Below, piece after piece: positions 35,586 to 43,744 of a stretch of 64,000 nt of DNA. The position numbers and the translations under genes were made by a program. This stretch comes from TMED109 sp015660425 (GTDB taxonomy: Bacteria > Pseudomonadota > Alphaproteobacteria > TMED109), in assembly GCA_029936295.1 (NCBI GenBank), contig JAPYTH010000004.1:15615-79614 (forward strand). The letters are read 5' to 3'. The notes beneath the pieces were generated by a model. It saw only the letters and a program-made list of their open reading frames with translations, was not told the origin of the DNA and did no database searches. The number at the start of each line of letters is the position of its first letter. The first letter of the stretch is position 1.

Positions 35586-37538
35586 TTAATTTTTAAGAGA
35601 CTGAAAAAAATTAAATATTACTTTGGCAGAATTTGAACTAATACCATTAGTTTTGCTAAGTTCGGTTAGTGGTGCTTCTGAAATATGCCTAACAGAGGTG
35701 AACTTCATCAGTAGTGCTTTTTTTCTTTTAGGACCAATATTTGGTATTTCACTTAATAAGGATTTTTTTATTAAAGATTTCTGCTTCTTTCTTTGAGATG
35801 CTATTGCAAATCTATGAGCTTCATCTCTAAGTCTTTGAATATAATATAATATAGGGTCCTTTTTATCTAAAATAAGTGGCTGTAAAAAATTTATATCATT
35901 ATTATTTGTATGGCGGTATTCTTTAATAGGAGAAAAATGTATTTTTTCATTTCCAGCATTTCTTTCTTTTCCTTTTGAAACACCAATTACAGCTAAATTT
36001 TTAATCTTTAATTTTTTTAATACTTCACAGGCAACTTTAATTTGACCTTTTCCTCCATCAATTATTACTAAATTAGGCATAGGAAAATTTATACTATTTT
36101 TAGTATCTTTAAGCTTATTAAATCGTCTAGTAAATACTTCTCTCATCATTCCATAGTCATCTCCATCCTTAAATTTATTCATATGATTTTTTATATTAAA
36201 TTTTCTATATTGATTTTTTATAAAACCAGTATTACTTGATACTACCATGACTCCTATCATGTTCGATCCACTAAAATGTGAGTTATCATATATCTCTATT
36301 CTCAGTGGAATTTCATTCAAGTGTAAAGTATTCGTTAGTGCCTTTATTATATTGGAGTGGTTATTATATTCAGATATTTTTTTTGCAATTGCCTGTTTAG
36401 CATTATTTAAACCTATGGTTACGGCTTTTTTATTTTCTCCTTTTTGAGGCAGTAAAATTTTTACTTTTCTTTTATATTTTAAATAAAAAGCTTTCTCAAT
36501 AAGCGCATAATTCTCTGGTAAATGACTGACTAATAGAGTAGGGGGGGGTAATTGATTTACATAAAATTGAGGAATAAAACTACTTAAAATTGAATTAAGG
36601 TTAGTGTTTTCTATATAATTTAAAAAATGGGTTCTGCTACCAAAGTTCTTTCCTGATCTGTAAAAAAAAACTTGTATCGCAAAGTAAGTACTACTTTTGT
36701 TTATAAAATCTTTATTTACAATATTATTTTTTAGGGAAGTAATAGCAAAAACATCTACGTCTTTAATATTTCTTAAATCTGCACCTTCGGCTTTTTGTAT
36801 AAAGTCTAAGGCTCTAATTCTATCTCTTAATATAGCAGCTTCTTCATAATTAAATTTTTTTGAGGCTAACTCCATATTTTTTTCTAATTTTGGTTGCAAG
36901 TTATTATTTTTTCCTAATAGAAATAATTTAGCATCCATAACAATTTTAGAATACTCACTTTTACTTATTAAGTCAGCACATGGGCCAGAACATCTTTTAA
37001 TTTGATATTGTATACACGGTCTGTTTCTATTTTTTATTTCAAAATCGCTGCATGTTCTTAAAGGAAAGGCTCTTTGCATAGCATTTAATGTTTTATGAAC
37101 TGCATCTACTGATGCAAAAGGTCCAAAATAGTCACCTTTTTTATTTAATTTACTTCCTCGAGATTTTATTATTTGTTGCCAATGATGGTCATTCCTTAAT
37201 AATATATATGGATATGACTTATCATCACGTAATAAAATATTAAATTTTGGTTTATGTTTCTTAATCATATTAGCTTCTAATAAAAGAGCAGATGCTTCAT
37301 GTTCAGTTGTGATGTATTCAATGTAACATATTTGAGAAACCATCCTCTGAATTCTAAGCGACATATTAGATGATTTAGAATATGAGCTAATTCTCTTATT
37401 TAAGTTTTTTGCTTTACCTATATATAAAATAGTTTTGTCTTTATTATACATTAAGTATATCCCAGGTTTATTCGTAACTTGGGATAAATAGTTTTTTACA
37501 ATTCGCGCACCTTTTGCAAAATTTGAAATTGATACCAA
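35586..37538 (-). CDS. uvrC: Excinuclease ABC subunit C
   Basis: This 650-residue UvrC makes both incisions in nucleotide excision repair. Domain order is GIY-YIG nuclease (PGIYLMYNKDKTILYIGKAK), Cys-rich RCSGPCADL, UVR motif (FNYEEAAILRDRIRAL), the RNase-H-like nuclease (EIYDNSHFSGSNMIGVM, IIDGGKGQI) and C-terminal helix-hairpin-helix pair (IPNIGPKRKKALL). The start is TTG 37538, backed by AGGAT at suitable spacing. It begins the uvrC-pgsA-moaD-moaE operon, downstream of a 427-bp non-coding region. Confidence 0.95.
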   Translation of the reverse strand: MVSISNFAKGARIVKNYLSQVTNKPGIYLMYNKDKTILYIGKAKNLNKRISSYSKSSNMSLRIQRMVSQICYIEYITTEHEASALLLEANMIKKHKPKFNILLRDDKSYPYILLRNDHHWQQIIKSRGSKLNKKGDYFGPFASVDAVHKTLNAMQRAFPLRTCSDFEIKNRNRPCIQYQIKRCSGPCADLISKSEYSKIVMDAKLFLLGKNNNLQPKLEKNMELASKKFNYEEAAILRDRIRALDFIQKAEGADLRNIKDVDVFAITSLKNNIVNKDFINKSSTYFAIQVFFYRSGKNFGSRTHFLNYIENTNLNSILSSFIPQFYVNQLPPPTLLVSHLPENYALIEKAFYLKYKRKVKILLPQKGENKKAVTIGLNNAKQAIAKKISEYNNHSNIIKALTNTLHLNEIPLRIEIYDNSHFSGSNMIGVMVVSSNTGFIKNQYRKFNIKNHMNKFKDGDDYGMMREVFTRRFNKLKDTKNSINFPMPNLVIIDGGKGQIKVACEVLKKLKIKNLAVIGVSKGKERNAGNEKIHFSPIKEYRHTNNNDINFLQPLILDKKDPILYYIQRLRDEAHRFAIASQRKKQKSLIKKSLLSEIPNIGPKRKKALLMKFTSVRHISEAPLTELSKTNGISSNSAKVIFNFFQSLKN

Positions 37539-37965
37539 AATAAATCCTAATTTAAAATACTTATTATTTAATATAATAAATAAAATTTTATATGAGAAAT
37601 TATTATTTTTTATTGACTATTGTTTTTTATAAACAATCTTTTTTTATATTAAAAAATCTAGGAAAACTGCGCCCTGTAAAGTATCCACCGAATCTGTGGA
37701 TAACCAAGTGGATATCATGCTTATTTCGTGCATTATTTCTTAGAAATTAGGGGAATTAGTGTAAATTGCTTATTTTTTAAGCATTGAGTTGTAAACTGTT
37801 ATAAACCGCCATTTTATGTTACGATAATTTTATAAAAAGAGGAATTATTAGATAATTATTTTATATATTTAAGAAAAAATTAAGTAGGATAATATTTTTG
37901 TTGAAAAAAACATCTAAAACAATTATTTAAAGTAATATTTACAATTTTATATTTAAATATATTAA
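37539..37965. other. 427-bp non-coding region with DnaA-box cluster, candidate oriC
   Basis: This is the longest gene-free stretch apart from the gap. It contains an exact DnaA box (TTATCCACA on the minus strand at 37703-37695). Two 7-of-9 matches flank it, at 37681-37689 and 37707-37715. A CcrM site GAATC lies at 37690-37694 between boxes one and two. Flanking DNA is almost pure A/T, and TTAA-N7-TTAA, the CtrA consensus form, lies at 37869-37883. These elements resemble an alphaproteobacterial replication origin. The usual neighbours hemE, parAB and dnaA are not in the window, so the call is tentative. The longest open frame inside is 29 codons and looks fortuitous. Confidence 0.4.
37619..37645 (+). 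terminator. Terminator-like hairpin with T tract, plus-strand orientation
   Basis: ATTGTTT (37619-37625) and AAACAAT (37631-37637) form a 7-bp stem with a 5-base loop, followed by C and seven T. The orientation fits a plus-strand transcript, yet no plus-strand gene lies upstream for several kilobases. Confidence 0.35.
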
Positions 37966-38322
37966 TTATTTTATTAATTTTACTTCTACCCCTACTTCAG
38001 TATTACCCTTAATAATATTTGTTTTTTTTACTGTAACGTGAACAGAGGTTGCGGTATTTAATTTTAGGCATTTTATAGCAATATCTTCAGCAACAGTTTC
38101 AGCTAGAAATTTATGGTTTTTATTAGATACCTGCTTAATTATTAAAATTATTTTTTCATAAGATAAAACATTTTTAATATTGTCATTATGAATATTAGCC
38201 TCTACTTCTAAAGTTACATTAATTATTACCTTTTGCGGTTTGGTTTGTTCTTTAGGATAAACTCCCAATATTATTTGTGTTTCAAAATTACTTACTGTAA
38301 TCCATCTTTTCATATTATTCAT
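37966..38322 (-). CDS. folB: Dihydroneopterin aldolase family protein
   Basis: This 118-residue protein matches FolB: an early ILGVYPKEQTKPQKVIINVTLEV with the conserved Gly, Glu and Gln, a D-N-x5-SYEKI stretch and HKFLAETVAEDIA with the catalytic region. It ends with VHVTVKKTN. FolB cleaves dihydroneopterin in folate synthesis. It is 4 bp after a pteridine-reductase-like SDR, supporting a pterin role. An alternative ATG lies nine bases downstream at 38313. It is the last gene of the aminotransferase-uvrB-SDR-folB run. Confidence 0.85.
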   Translation of the reverse strand: MNNMKRWITVSNFETQIILGVYPKEQTKPQKVIINVTLEVEANIHNDNIKNVLSYEKIILIIKQVSNKNHKFLAETVAEDIAIKCLKLNTATSVHVTVKKTNIIKGNTEVGVEVKLIK

Positions 38323-38326
38323 TTTT

Positions 38327-39097
38327 TTAGTCTTCCTTAAATTGATTTTTATCGGTCTGCGCCCAACCTAAGTGTTGACCTCCATCTAAAGCTATCATTT
38401 GTCCAGTTAGTGAAGGGCTATTAATTATTAAATTTATAAATTGAGAAATTTCTTCTAGTGTCACAGGTACTGCCAGCGGCATTCTTTGATATTGATCCTT
38501 AAATTCTTTAGTAGTTTGCATTTTACTTTTAATGGTAGGGCCTGGTCCAATCGCGTTTACTCTAATGTTGGGACTAAGAGATAAAGCTAAGGTTTGAGTT
38601 AATGCCCATAAAGCACTTTTCGATAGAGTGTACGTAGTAAAATGTGGAGTTAAGTTCCATACTCTTTGATCTATTATATTAATAATATTCCCATTGATTT
38701 TTTTAGGAATATTTTCTACAAAGCTTTGGCTTAAAAATAAAGGTGCACGAATATTTGTATTCATATGCATATCCCAACTATCGGAAGATAAAGAATAGAT
38801 AGAGTCATATTCAAAACTTGCAGCATTATTAATTAAACAACTAATGTGCCCTATACTTTTGGTTACAGTAGGAATAATTTTTTTTAATTGTTTTAAATCA
38901 GATAAGTCAGCCTGAATACAAACAGTTTTAACATTATAGGTCTCTTGTAACTCTATAGACAATTTTTTTGTCTCTTTTTCAGAACTGTTATAATGTAGAG
39001 CTATATTCCAATTATTGGCAGCTAAAGACTTTGCAATAGAAGAGCCTATTCTTTTTCCCGCACCAGTTATTAAAACGTTTTTTATTTTTTTCTTCAA
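38327..39097 (-). CDS. SDR oxidoreductase, FolM/pteridine-reductase-like
   Basis: This 256-residue short-chain dehydrogenase has the cofactor loop TGAGKRIGSSIA. The Arg in this loop is characteristic of pteridine reductases and FolM. The catalytic YTLSKSALW (Y-x3-K) is preceded by IIDQRVWNLTPHF, and the protein ends with GQMIALDGGQHLGW. Its neighbour folB, 4 bp away, supports a role in reducing pterin or dihydrofolate, but a generic SDR function cannot be excluded. Confidence 0.82.
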   Translation of the reverse strand: MKKKIKNVLITGAGKRIGSSIAKSLAANNWNIALHYNSSEKETKKLSIELQETYNVKTVCIQADLSDLKQLKKIIPTVTKSIGHISCLINNAASFEYDSIYSLSSDSWDMHMNTNIRAPLFLSQSFVENIPKKINGNIINIIDQRVWNLTPHFTTYTLSKSALWALTQTLALSLSPNIRVNAIGPGPTIKSKMQTTKEFKDQYQRMPLAVPVTLEEISQFINLIINSPSLTGQMIALDGGQHLGWAQTDKNQFKED

Positions 39098-39126
39098 CAG
39101 CCTATTTCTCTTTTCAGTTTTTAATA

Positions 39127-41124
39127 TTAATTAATTAAATTTATTCCTAACTCATTATTTTCTAATTTTTTTATTTCATCCCTAATTTGTGCTGCTCTTT
39201 CAAATTTTAGTTCCGATGCAGCCTGTAACATTTCCTTTTTAAGTTCCTTTATATATCTATTAATATTATGTTTAGAATCTTTTAATATAGTTTTTTCTTT
39301 ATGACCTTCATCTTTTATATCTAAATCTATAATATTATTAATATCTTTTATAATAGATTTTGGTTTTATATTATTTTCTTTGTTCCATTTAATTTGTTTA
39401 TTTCTTCTTCTTTCAGTTTCTTTTAGTGCTGTTTCTATAGAATTAGTAATTTTATCTGCATATAATATAACTTTACCATTAATATTTCTTGCTGCCCTAC
39501 CTATAGTTTGAATTAAAGATCTATGAGAGCGAAGAAATCCTTCTTTGTCAGCATCACAAATTGCAACTAAAGCACATTCTGGAATGTCTAGACCTTCTCT
39601 TAGTAAATTTATTCCTACTAGTATGTCAAAATTACCTTTTCTTAAATTTTGAATTATTTCTATTCTTTCAAGAGTATCAATATCAGAATGCATATATTGT
39701 ACTTTAAGGCCTAGATCATTCATATATTCAGCAAGATCTTCGGCCATTTTTTTTGTAAGAACTGTAATTAAACATCTATATCCAGTTTTAATAGTATTTC
39801 TACATTCATAAATTACATCGTCTATTTGATTAGTAGCAGGTTTTATTTTACAAACAGGGTCAACTAATCCTGTAGGCCTTATAACTTGTTCAATAAATTC
39901 TCCATGAGTTTGTTCCATCTCCCAATTACTTGGAGTGGCTGAAACAAAAACAGTTTCAGGTCTCATTTTATCCCATTCTTCAAATTTAAGAGGTCTATTA
40001 TCTTTGCAACTAGGCAGTCTAAAGCCGAATTCAGATAAATTAGATTTTCTGCTAAAATCTCCTTTATACATTCCATTGATTTGTGGGATAGTCACATGAC
40101 TTTCGTCTACAAATAATATTGTGTCATTGGGAAGATACTCAAATAAAGTTGGTGGAGCTTTTCCTGGTAATCTTCCAGTTAGATATCTAGAATAATTCTC
40201 TATTCCTGCACAAGTCCCAGATATTTCCATCATTTCTATATCAAAATTAGTTCTTTCTTCTATTCTTTGTGCCTCAATTAATTTTTTATCTTTCTTAAAT
40301 TCTTTAATTCTTATTTCTAGATCATTTTTAATCTTTATAATTGCTTGATCTAAAGTAGGCCTATTAGTTATATAATGGCTATTTGAGTATAGCTTTATAT
40401 TTATAAGGTTATTTAATTTATGGCCGGTTAAAGGGTCAAATTCTGTTATTGAATCTACTTCTTCACCAAATAAATCTATTCTCCAAGCTTTATCTTCTAA
40501 ATGTGAAGGAAATACTTCAATCACATCACCCAAAACTCTAAAGTTTCCTCTATTAAAATTATGATCATTTCTTTTATATTGAAGAGAAACTAATGTTTTT
40601 ATTAACTCAGCTCTTTCTATAACATCTTTTTTTCTTATATCTAAAATCATTTTTGAATAATTCTCAACTGGTCCAATACCATATATACAAGATACACTAG
40701 CTACTATTATTACATCTTTTCTTTCAAATAGTGATCGTGTTGTTGAATGTCTCATTCTATCTATTTGTTCATTAATAGAGGCATCCTTTTCTATAAATGT
40801 ATTAGTTCTAGCCACATATGCCTCGGGTTGATAATAATCATAATAAGAAACAAAATATTCTACAGCATTATCAGGAAATAATGTTTTCATTTCCCCATAT
40901 AATTGAGCAGCTAATGTTTTATTTGGGGCTAAAATAAGAGCTGGTCTTTGTAATGTTTCAATTGTTTTTGCCATAGTAAAGGTTTTTCCTGAGCCCGTTA
41001 CTCCCAGAAGAACTTGATTAAATTCTTTATTTTTTAATCCTTCACTTATTGTTTTTATAGCATTAGGCTGATCTCCAGCAGGGGAATAATTAGATGATAT
41101 TTTTAGTTTTTTTGATGATTCCAT
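39127..41124 (-). CDS. uvrB: Excinuclease ABC subunit B
   Basis: UvrB is the DNA-damage-verifying helicase of excision repair. In its 665 residues it shows Walker A GVTGSGKTFTMA, the beta-hairpin SYYDYYQPEAYV, the DEAD-type DESH (FVDESHVTIPQ), helicase motif VI region QTIGRAARN, and the C-terminal UVR motif LKFERAAQIRDEIKKLE that contacts UvrC. It lies 26 bp after an aminotransferase gene. uvrC lies only 1.6 kb further left on the same strand. Confidence 0.96.
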   Translation of the reverse strand: MESSKKLKISSNYSPAGDQPNAIKTISEGLKNKEFNQVLLGVTGSGKTFTMAKTIETLQRPALILAPNKTLAAQLYGEMKTLFPDNAVEYFVSYYDYYQPEAYVARTNTFIEKDASINEQIDRMRHSTTRSLFERKDVIIVASVSCIYGIGPVENYSKMILDIRKKDVIERAELIKTLVSLQYKRNDHNFNRGNFRVLGDVIEVFPSHLEDKAWRIDLFGEEVDSITEFDPLTGHKLNNLINIKLYSNSHYITNRPTLDQAIIKIKNDLEIRIKEFKKDKKLIEAQRIEERTNFDIEMMEISGTCAGIENYSRYLTGRLPGKAPPTLFEYLPNDTILFVDESHVTIPQINGMYKGDFSRKSNLSEFGFRLPSCKDNRPLKFEEWDKMRPETVFVSATPSNWEMEQTHGEFIEQVIRPTGLVDPVCKIKPATNQIDDVIYECRNTIKTGYRCLITVLTKKMAEDLAEYMNDLGLKVQYMHSDIDTLERIEIIQNLRKGNFDILVGINLLREGLDIPECALVAICDADKEGFLRSHRSLIQTIGRAARNINGKVILYADKITNSIETALKETERRRNKQIKWNKENNIKPKSIIKDINNIIDLDIKDEGHKEKTILKDSKHNINRYIKELKKEMLQAASELKFERAAQIRDEIKKLENNELGINLIN

Positions 41125-41150
41125 TGTTTTAATATTTTAATTAATAGAAA

Positions 41151-42335
41151 TTAACCCCAATTATTATTTATGGCATATTCATGTATGCGGTTTAAAGCTT
41201 CAATTATATTTTTTTCAGAGTTGGCATACGAAAACCTTATATACCCTTCACCATATTTACCAAAGCTTGTTCCAGCAACTGTTGCTACTTTAAGTTCTTC
41301 TAGTAAAAGATGTTCCATTTCTCTAGAAGTTAATTTAGTTTTAGTAATATTAGGCATAGTATAGAACGCTCCTTGTGGCATTTGAGAACTCATTCCAGGT
41401 ATTAGATTAGTTTTTTTTACAATAAGATTTTTTCGTTTTTCAAACTGACCAATCATATTTGAAACTTGGTCTTGTGGTCCATTTAGAGCTGCTATTGCTG
41501 CATATTGAGTTGCAGCATTTGTGCAAGAAACAGAATTTATATTTAATCTAGTAGCTTTTTCAGCTAGGTGTATAGGCCAAATCCCATAACCTATTCTCCA
41601 TCCAGTCATAGCATATGTCTTTGACCAACCATCTAAAATAATTAATCTGTCTAATATAGATTTATAATTTAACATTGAATGAAATTTATTTTCATAAACA
41701 ATATGCGAATAAATTTCATCAGACAAAATGCATACATTTGGAAATTCTTCTAATTTTTTTACTAGTAGATCTAGCAATTCTTTTTTTATAAGTCCTCCAG
41801 TAGGATTAGCAGGAGAATTAATAATAATTAAACTAGTATTATTATTAATTAAAGAGATAGTTTTTTCTACATTGAAAGAAAAATTTCTATTTTCTAGTAA
41901 TGGAATTGGAATTGGTTTTGCTCCTGAAAATTTTATAGCACTTTCATAAATTGGAAAACCTGGATTAGGGTAAAGTATTTCTTTACCTTTTTCTCCAAAC
42001 ATTAACATGCAATGCCACATAGTAACTTTGCCTCCAGGCACAATTACAACTTGATCTGGATTAACTTCTACGTTGTGTCTTTTGAAGATATCATTTGCAA
42101 CAGATTCTCTTAATTCTAATATTCCATTTCCTGGGGTATAGCCATGATGACCATCTTTAAGAGCTTTTACTGCAGCTTCAACTATATGATCAGCAGTTTT
42201 GAAATCAGGTTGCCCTATTCCCAAATTAATTACTTTGTGTCCTTGGCGTTCTAATTCAGCTGCTCTCGCTAATACAATAAAAGCATTCTCAGTTCCTAAA
42301 TTATTCACATTTTTGGAAATCATATATTTTGTCAA
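41151..42335 (-). CDS. Class I/II PLP-dependent aminotransferase
   Basis: This 394-residue fold-type I aminotransferase has INLGIGQPDF at the N terminus, IINSPANPTGG, and the PLP lysine in LDGWSKTYAMTGWRIGY. It ends with the substrate-arginine segment GEGYIRFSYA. It could be an aspartate or aromatic/alanine-type transaminase. It is only distantly similar to its divergent neighbour at 42458, so it is not a fresh duplicate. It precedes uvrB by 26 bp. Confidence 0.88.
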   Translation of the reverse strand: MTKYMISKNVNNLGTENAFIVLARAAELERQGHKVINLGIGQPDFKTADHIVEAAVKALKDGHHGYTPGNGILELRESVANDIFKRHNVEVNPDQVVIVPGGKVTMWHCMLMFGEKGKEILYPNPGFPIYESAIKFSGAKPIPIPLLENRNFSFNVEKTISLINNNTSLIIINSPANPTGGLIKKELLDLLVKKLEEFPNVCILSDEIYSHIVYENKFHSMLNYKSILDRLIILDGWSKTYAMTGWRIGYGIWPIHLAEKATRLNINSVSCTNAATQYAAIAALNGPQDQVSNMIGQFEKRKNLIVKKTNLIPGMSSQMPQGAFYTMPNITKTKLTSREMEHLLLEELKVATVAGTSFGKYGEGYIRFSYANSEKNIIEALNRIHEYAINNNWG

Positions 42336-42404
42336 AACAAACCCTTTTAAAATTATTATGATATTATATTTACATTTTTATTGAATTTAGACATATAAAT
42401 ATAT

Positions 42405-42429
42405 TAATAAATAAAAAATTTATTTATTA
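42405..42429. repeat. 11-bp AT inverted repeat between two divergent aminotransferase genes
   Basis: TAATAAATAAA (42405-42415) and TTTATTTATTA (42419-42429) are exact reverse complements around AAA. On the minus strand TATAAT overlaps the right arm (42431-42426). It is a possible divergent promoter or operator. Confidence 0.4.
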
Positions 42430-42457
42430 TACATCAATATACCTGAAAGATATTGTA

Positions 42458-43672
42458 ATGAGTAATATAGACGATTTAATTGCAGAAAGAATGTCATTAA
42501 TTAAGCCTTCTCCCACTATGGCAGTAAGTAAGCTTGCAGCAGAATTGAAAGCAGCAGGTAAAGACGTAATCGGATTAGGTGCAGGTGAACCAGATTTTGA
42601 TACTCCTGATCATATAAAGCTTGCAGCAATAGAAGCTATAAAAAGTGGGCAAACTAAATATACCGCCGTAGATGGAACTCCGGCGTTAAAACAAGCGGTA
42701 TCAAATAAGTTTCAAAGGGATAATAATATTAAATATAATTCTGATGAGATAATTATATCTGTAGGCGGCAAACAAGTGTTATTTAATGCTTTATTATCTT
42801 CAATTAACCCTGGGGACGAAGTTATTATCCCTTCTCCTTATTGGGTTTCGTATCCTGATATGGTGGCTTTGGCGGGTGGTAAACCAATTATAGTTGAAGG
42901 TAAATTTGAAAATGATTTCAAAATTATGCCAGAAGATATTAAAGATAAAATTTCTACAAAAACAAAATGGATTATAATTAATTCTCCTTCTAATCCAACC
43001 GGTTCTTCTTACTCAAAAGAGGAGTTGAAAAATATAGGAGACTTATTATTAAATTATAAAAATGTATTTATAATGTCAGATGATATTTACGAAAAGATTA
43101 TTTATGATGATAATAAATTTTATACTATTGCTCAAATTGTCCCAGAACTAAAAGATAGAACTTTAACTGTAAATGGTGTTTCTAAAGCTTATGCTATGAC
43201 TGGTTGGAGAATTGGTTACGCAGGAGGGCCTAAAATTTTAATTTCTGCTATGGCAAAATTACAATCACAATCTACTTCTAACCCTTCTTCAATTAGTCAA
43301 GCAGCTGCTTTAGCCGCTCTAGAAGGTCCTGAAGATTTTTTAACTGAAAGAAATAAAAAATTTAAAATTAGAAGAAATATGGTTGTGGAACAATTAAACA
43401 AATGTAATGGAATTCATTGTTTATTACCTATGGGAGCATTTTATGTATACCCATCTTGTGCAGGCGTAATTGGAAAACAAACACCTTCTGGACAAATCGT
43501 CCATAATTCAATTGATTTTTCTTCATATCTACTTGAAGAGGTAGGTGTTGCTGTGGTTCCAGGAAGCGCATTTGGAGCTGATCCTTTCTTTAGGCTTTCA
43601 TATGCTATTTCTGACTCTGTTCTAGAGGAAGCATGTAATAGAATTAAGAAGGCTTGTGATCAATTAAAATAG
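42458..43672 (+). CDS. Aspartate-type aminotransferase (class I)
   Basis: This 404-residue aminotransferase resembles bacterial subgroup I-gamma aspartate transaminases. It begins with IKPSPTMAVSKLAAELKAAG, then has GLGAGEPDFDTP, INSPSNPTGSSYS, PLP lysine in VNGVSKAYAMTGWRIGY and the final FRLSYAISD. It would exchange amino groups between aspartate and 2-oxoglutarate. The stop codon runs into a 10-bp hairpin. Confidence 0.9.
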   Translation: MSNIDDLIAERMSLIKPSPTMAVSKLAAELKAAGKDVIGLGAGEPDFDTPDHIKLAAIEAIKSGQTKYTAVDGTPALKQAVSNKFQRDNNIKYNSDEIIISVGGKQVLFNALLSSINPGDEVIIPSPYWVSYPDMVALAGGKPIIVEGKFENDFKIMPEDIKDKISTKTKWIIINSPSNPTGSSYSKEELKNIGDLLLNYKNVFIMSDDIYEKIIYDDNKFYTIAQIVPELKDRTLTVNGVSKAYAMTGWRIGYAGGPKILISAMAKLQSQSTSNPSSISQAAALAALEGPEDFLTERNKKFKIRRNMVVEQLNKCNGIHCLLPMGAFYVYPSCAGVIGKQTPSGQIVHNSIDFSSYLLEEVGVAVVPGSAFGADPFFRLSYAISDSVLEEACNRIKKACDQLK

Positions 43673-43698
43673 TATTTTATTTTTTTTTATAAAATACT
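43671..43698 (+). terminator. Perfect 10-bp hairpin at the aminotransferase stop
   Basis: AGTATTTTAT (43671-43680) pairs exactly with ATAAAATACT (43689-43698) around a loop of eight T. The left arm starts inside the stop codon. There is no T tract after the stem, so it may act as a 3' stabiliser or a weak terminator. Confidence 0.4.
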
Positions 43699-43744
43699 GT
43701 GCATAATCGTTATTAATAATTAATAAAAATTATAGGGCGTTGAA

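Noticed and set aside
37644..37733. 29-codon open frame on the minus strand across the DnaA boxes
   Set aside because: Short, no ribosome site, no recognisable pattern; likely chance.
41151..43672. Recent duplication of an aminotransferase gene
   Set aside because: The two proteins share only family motifs and differ throughout, so they are ancient paralogues.
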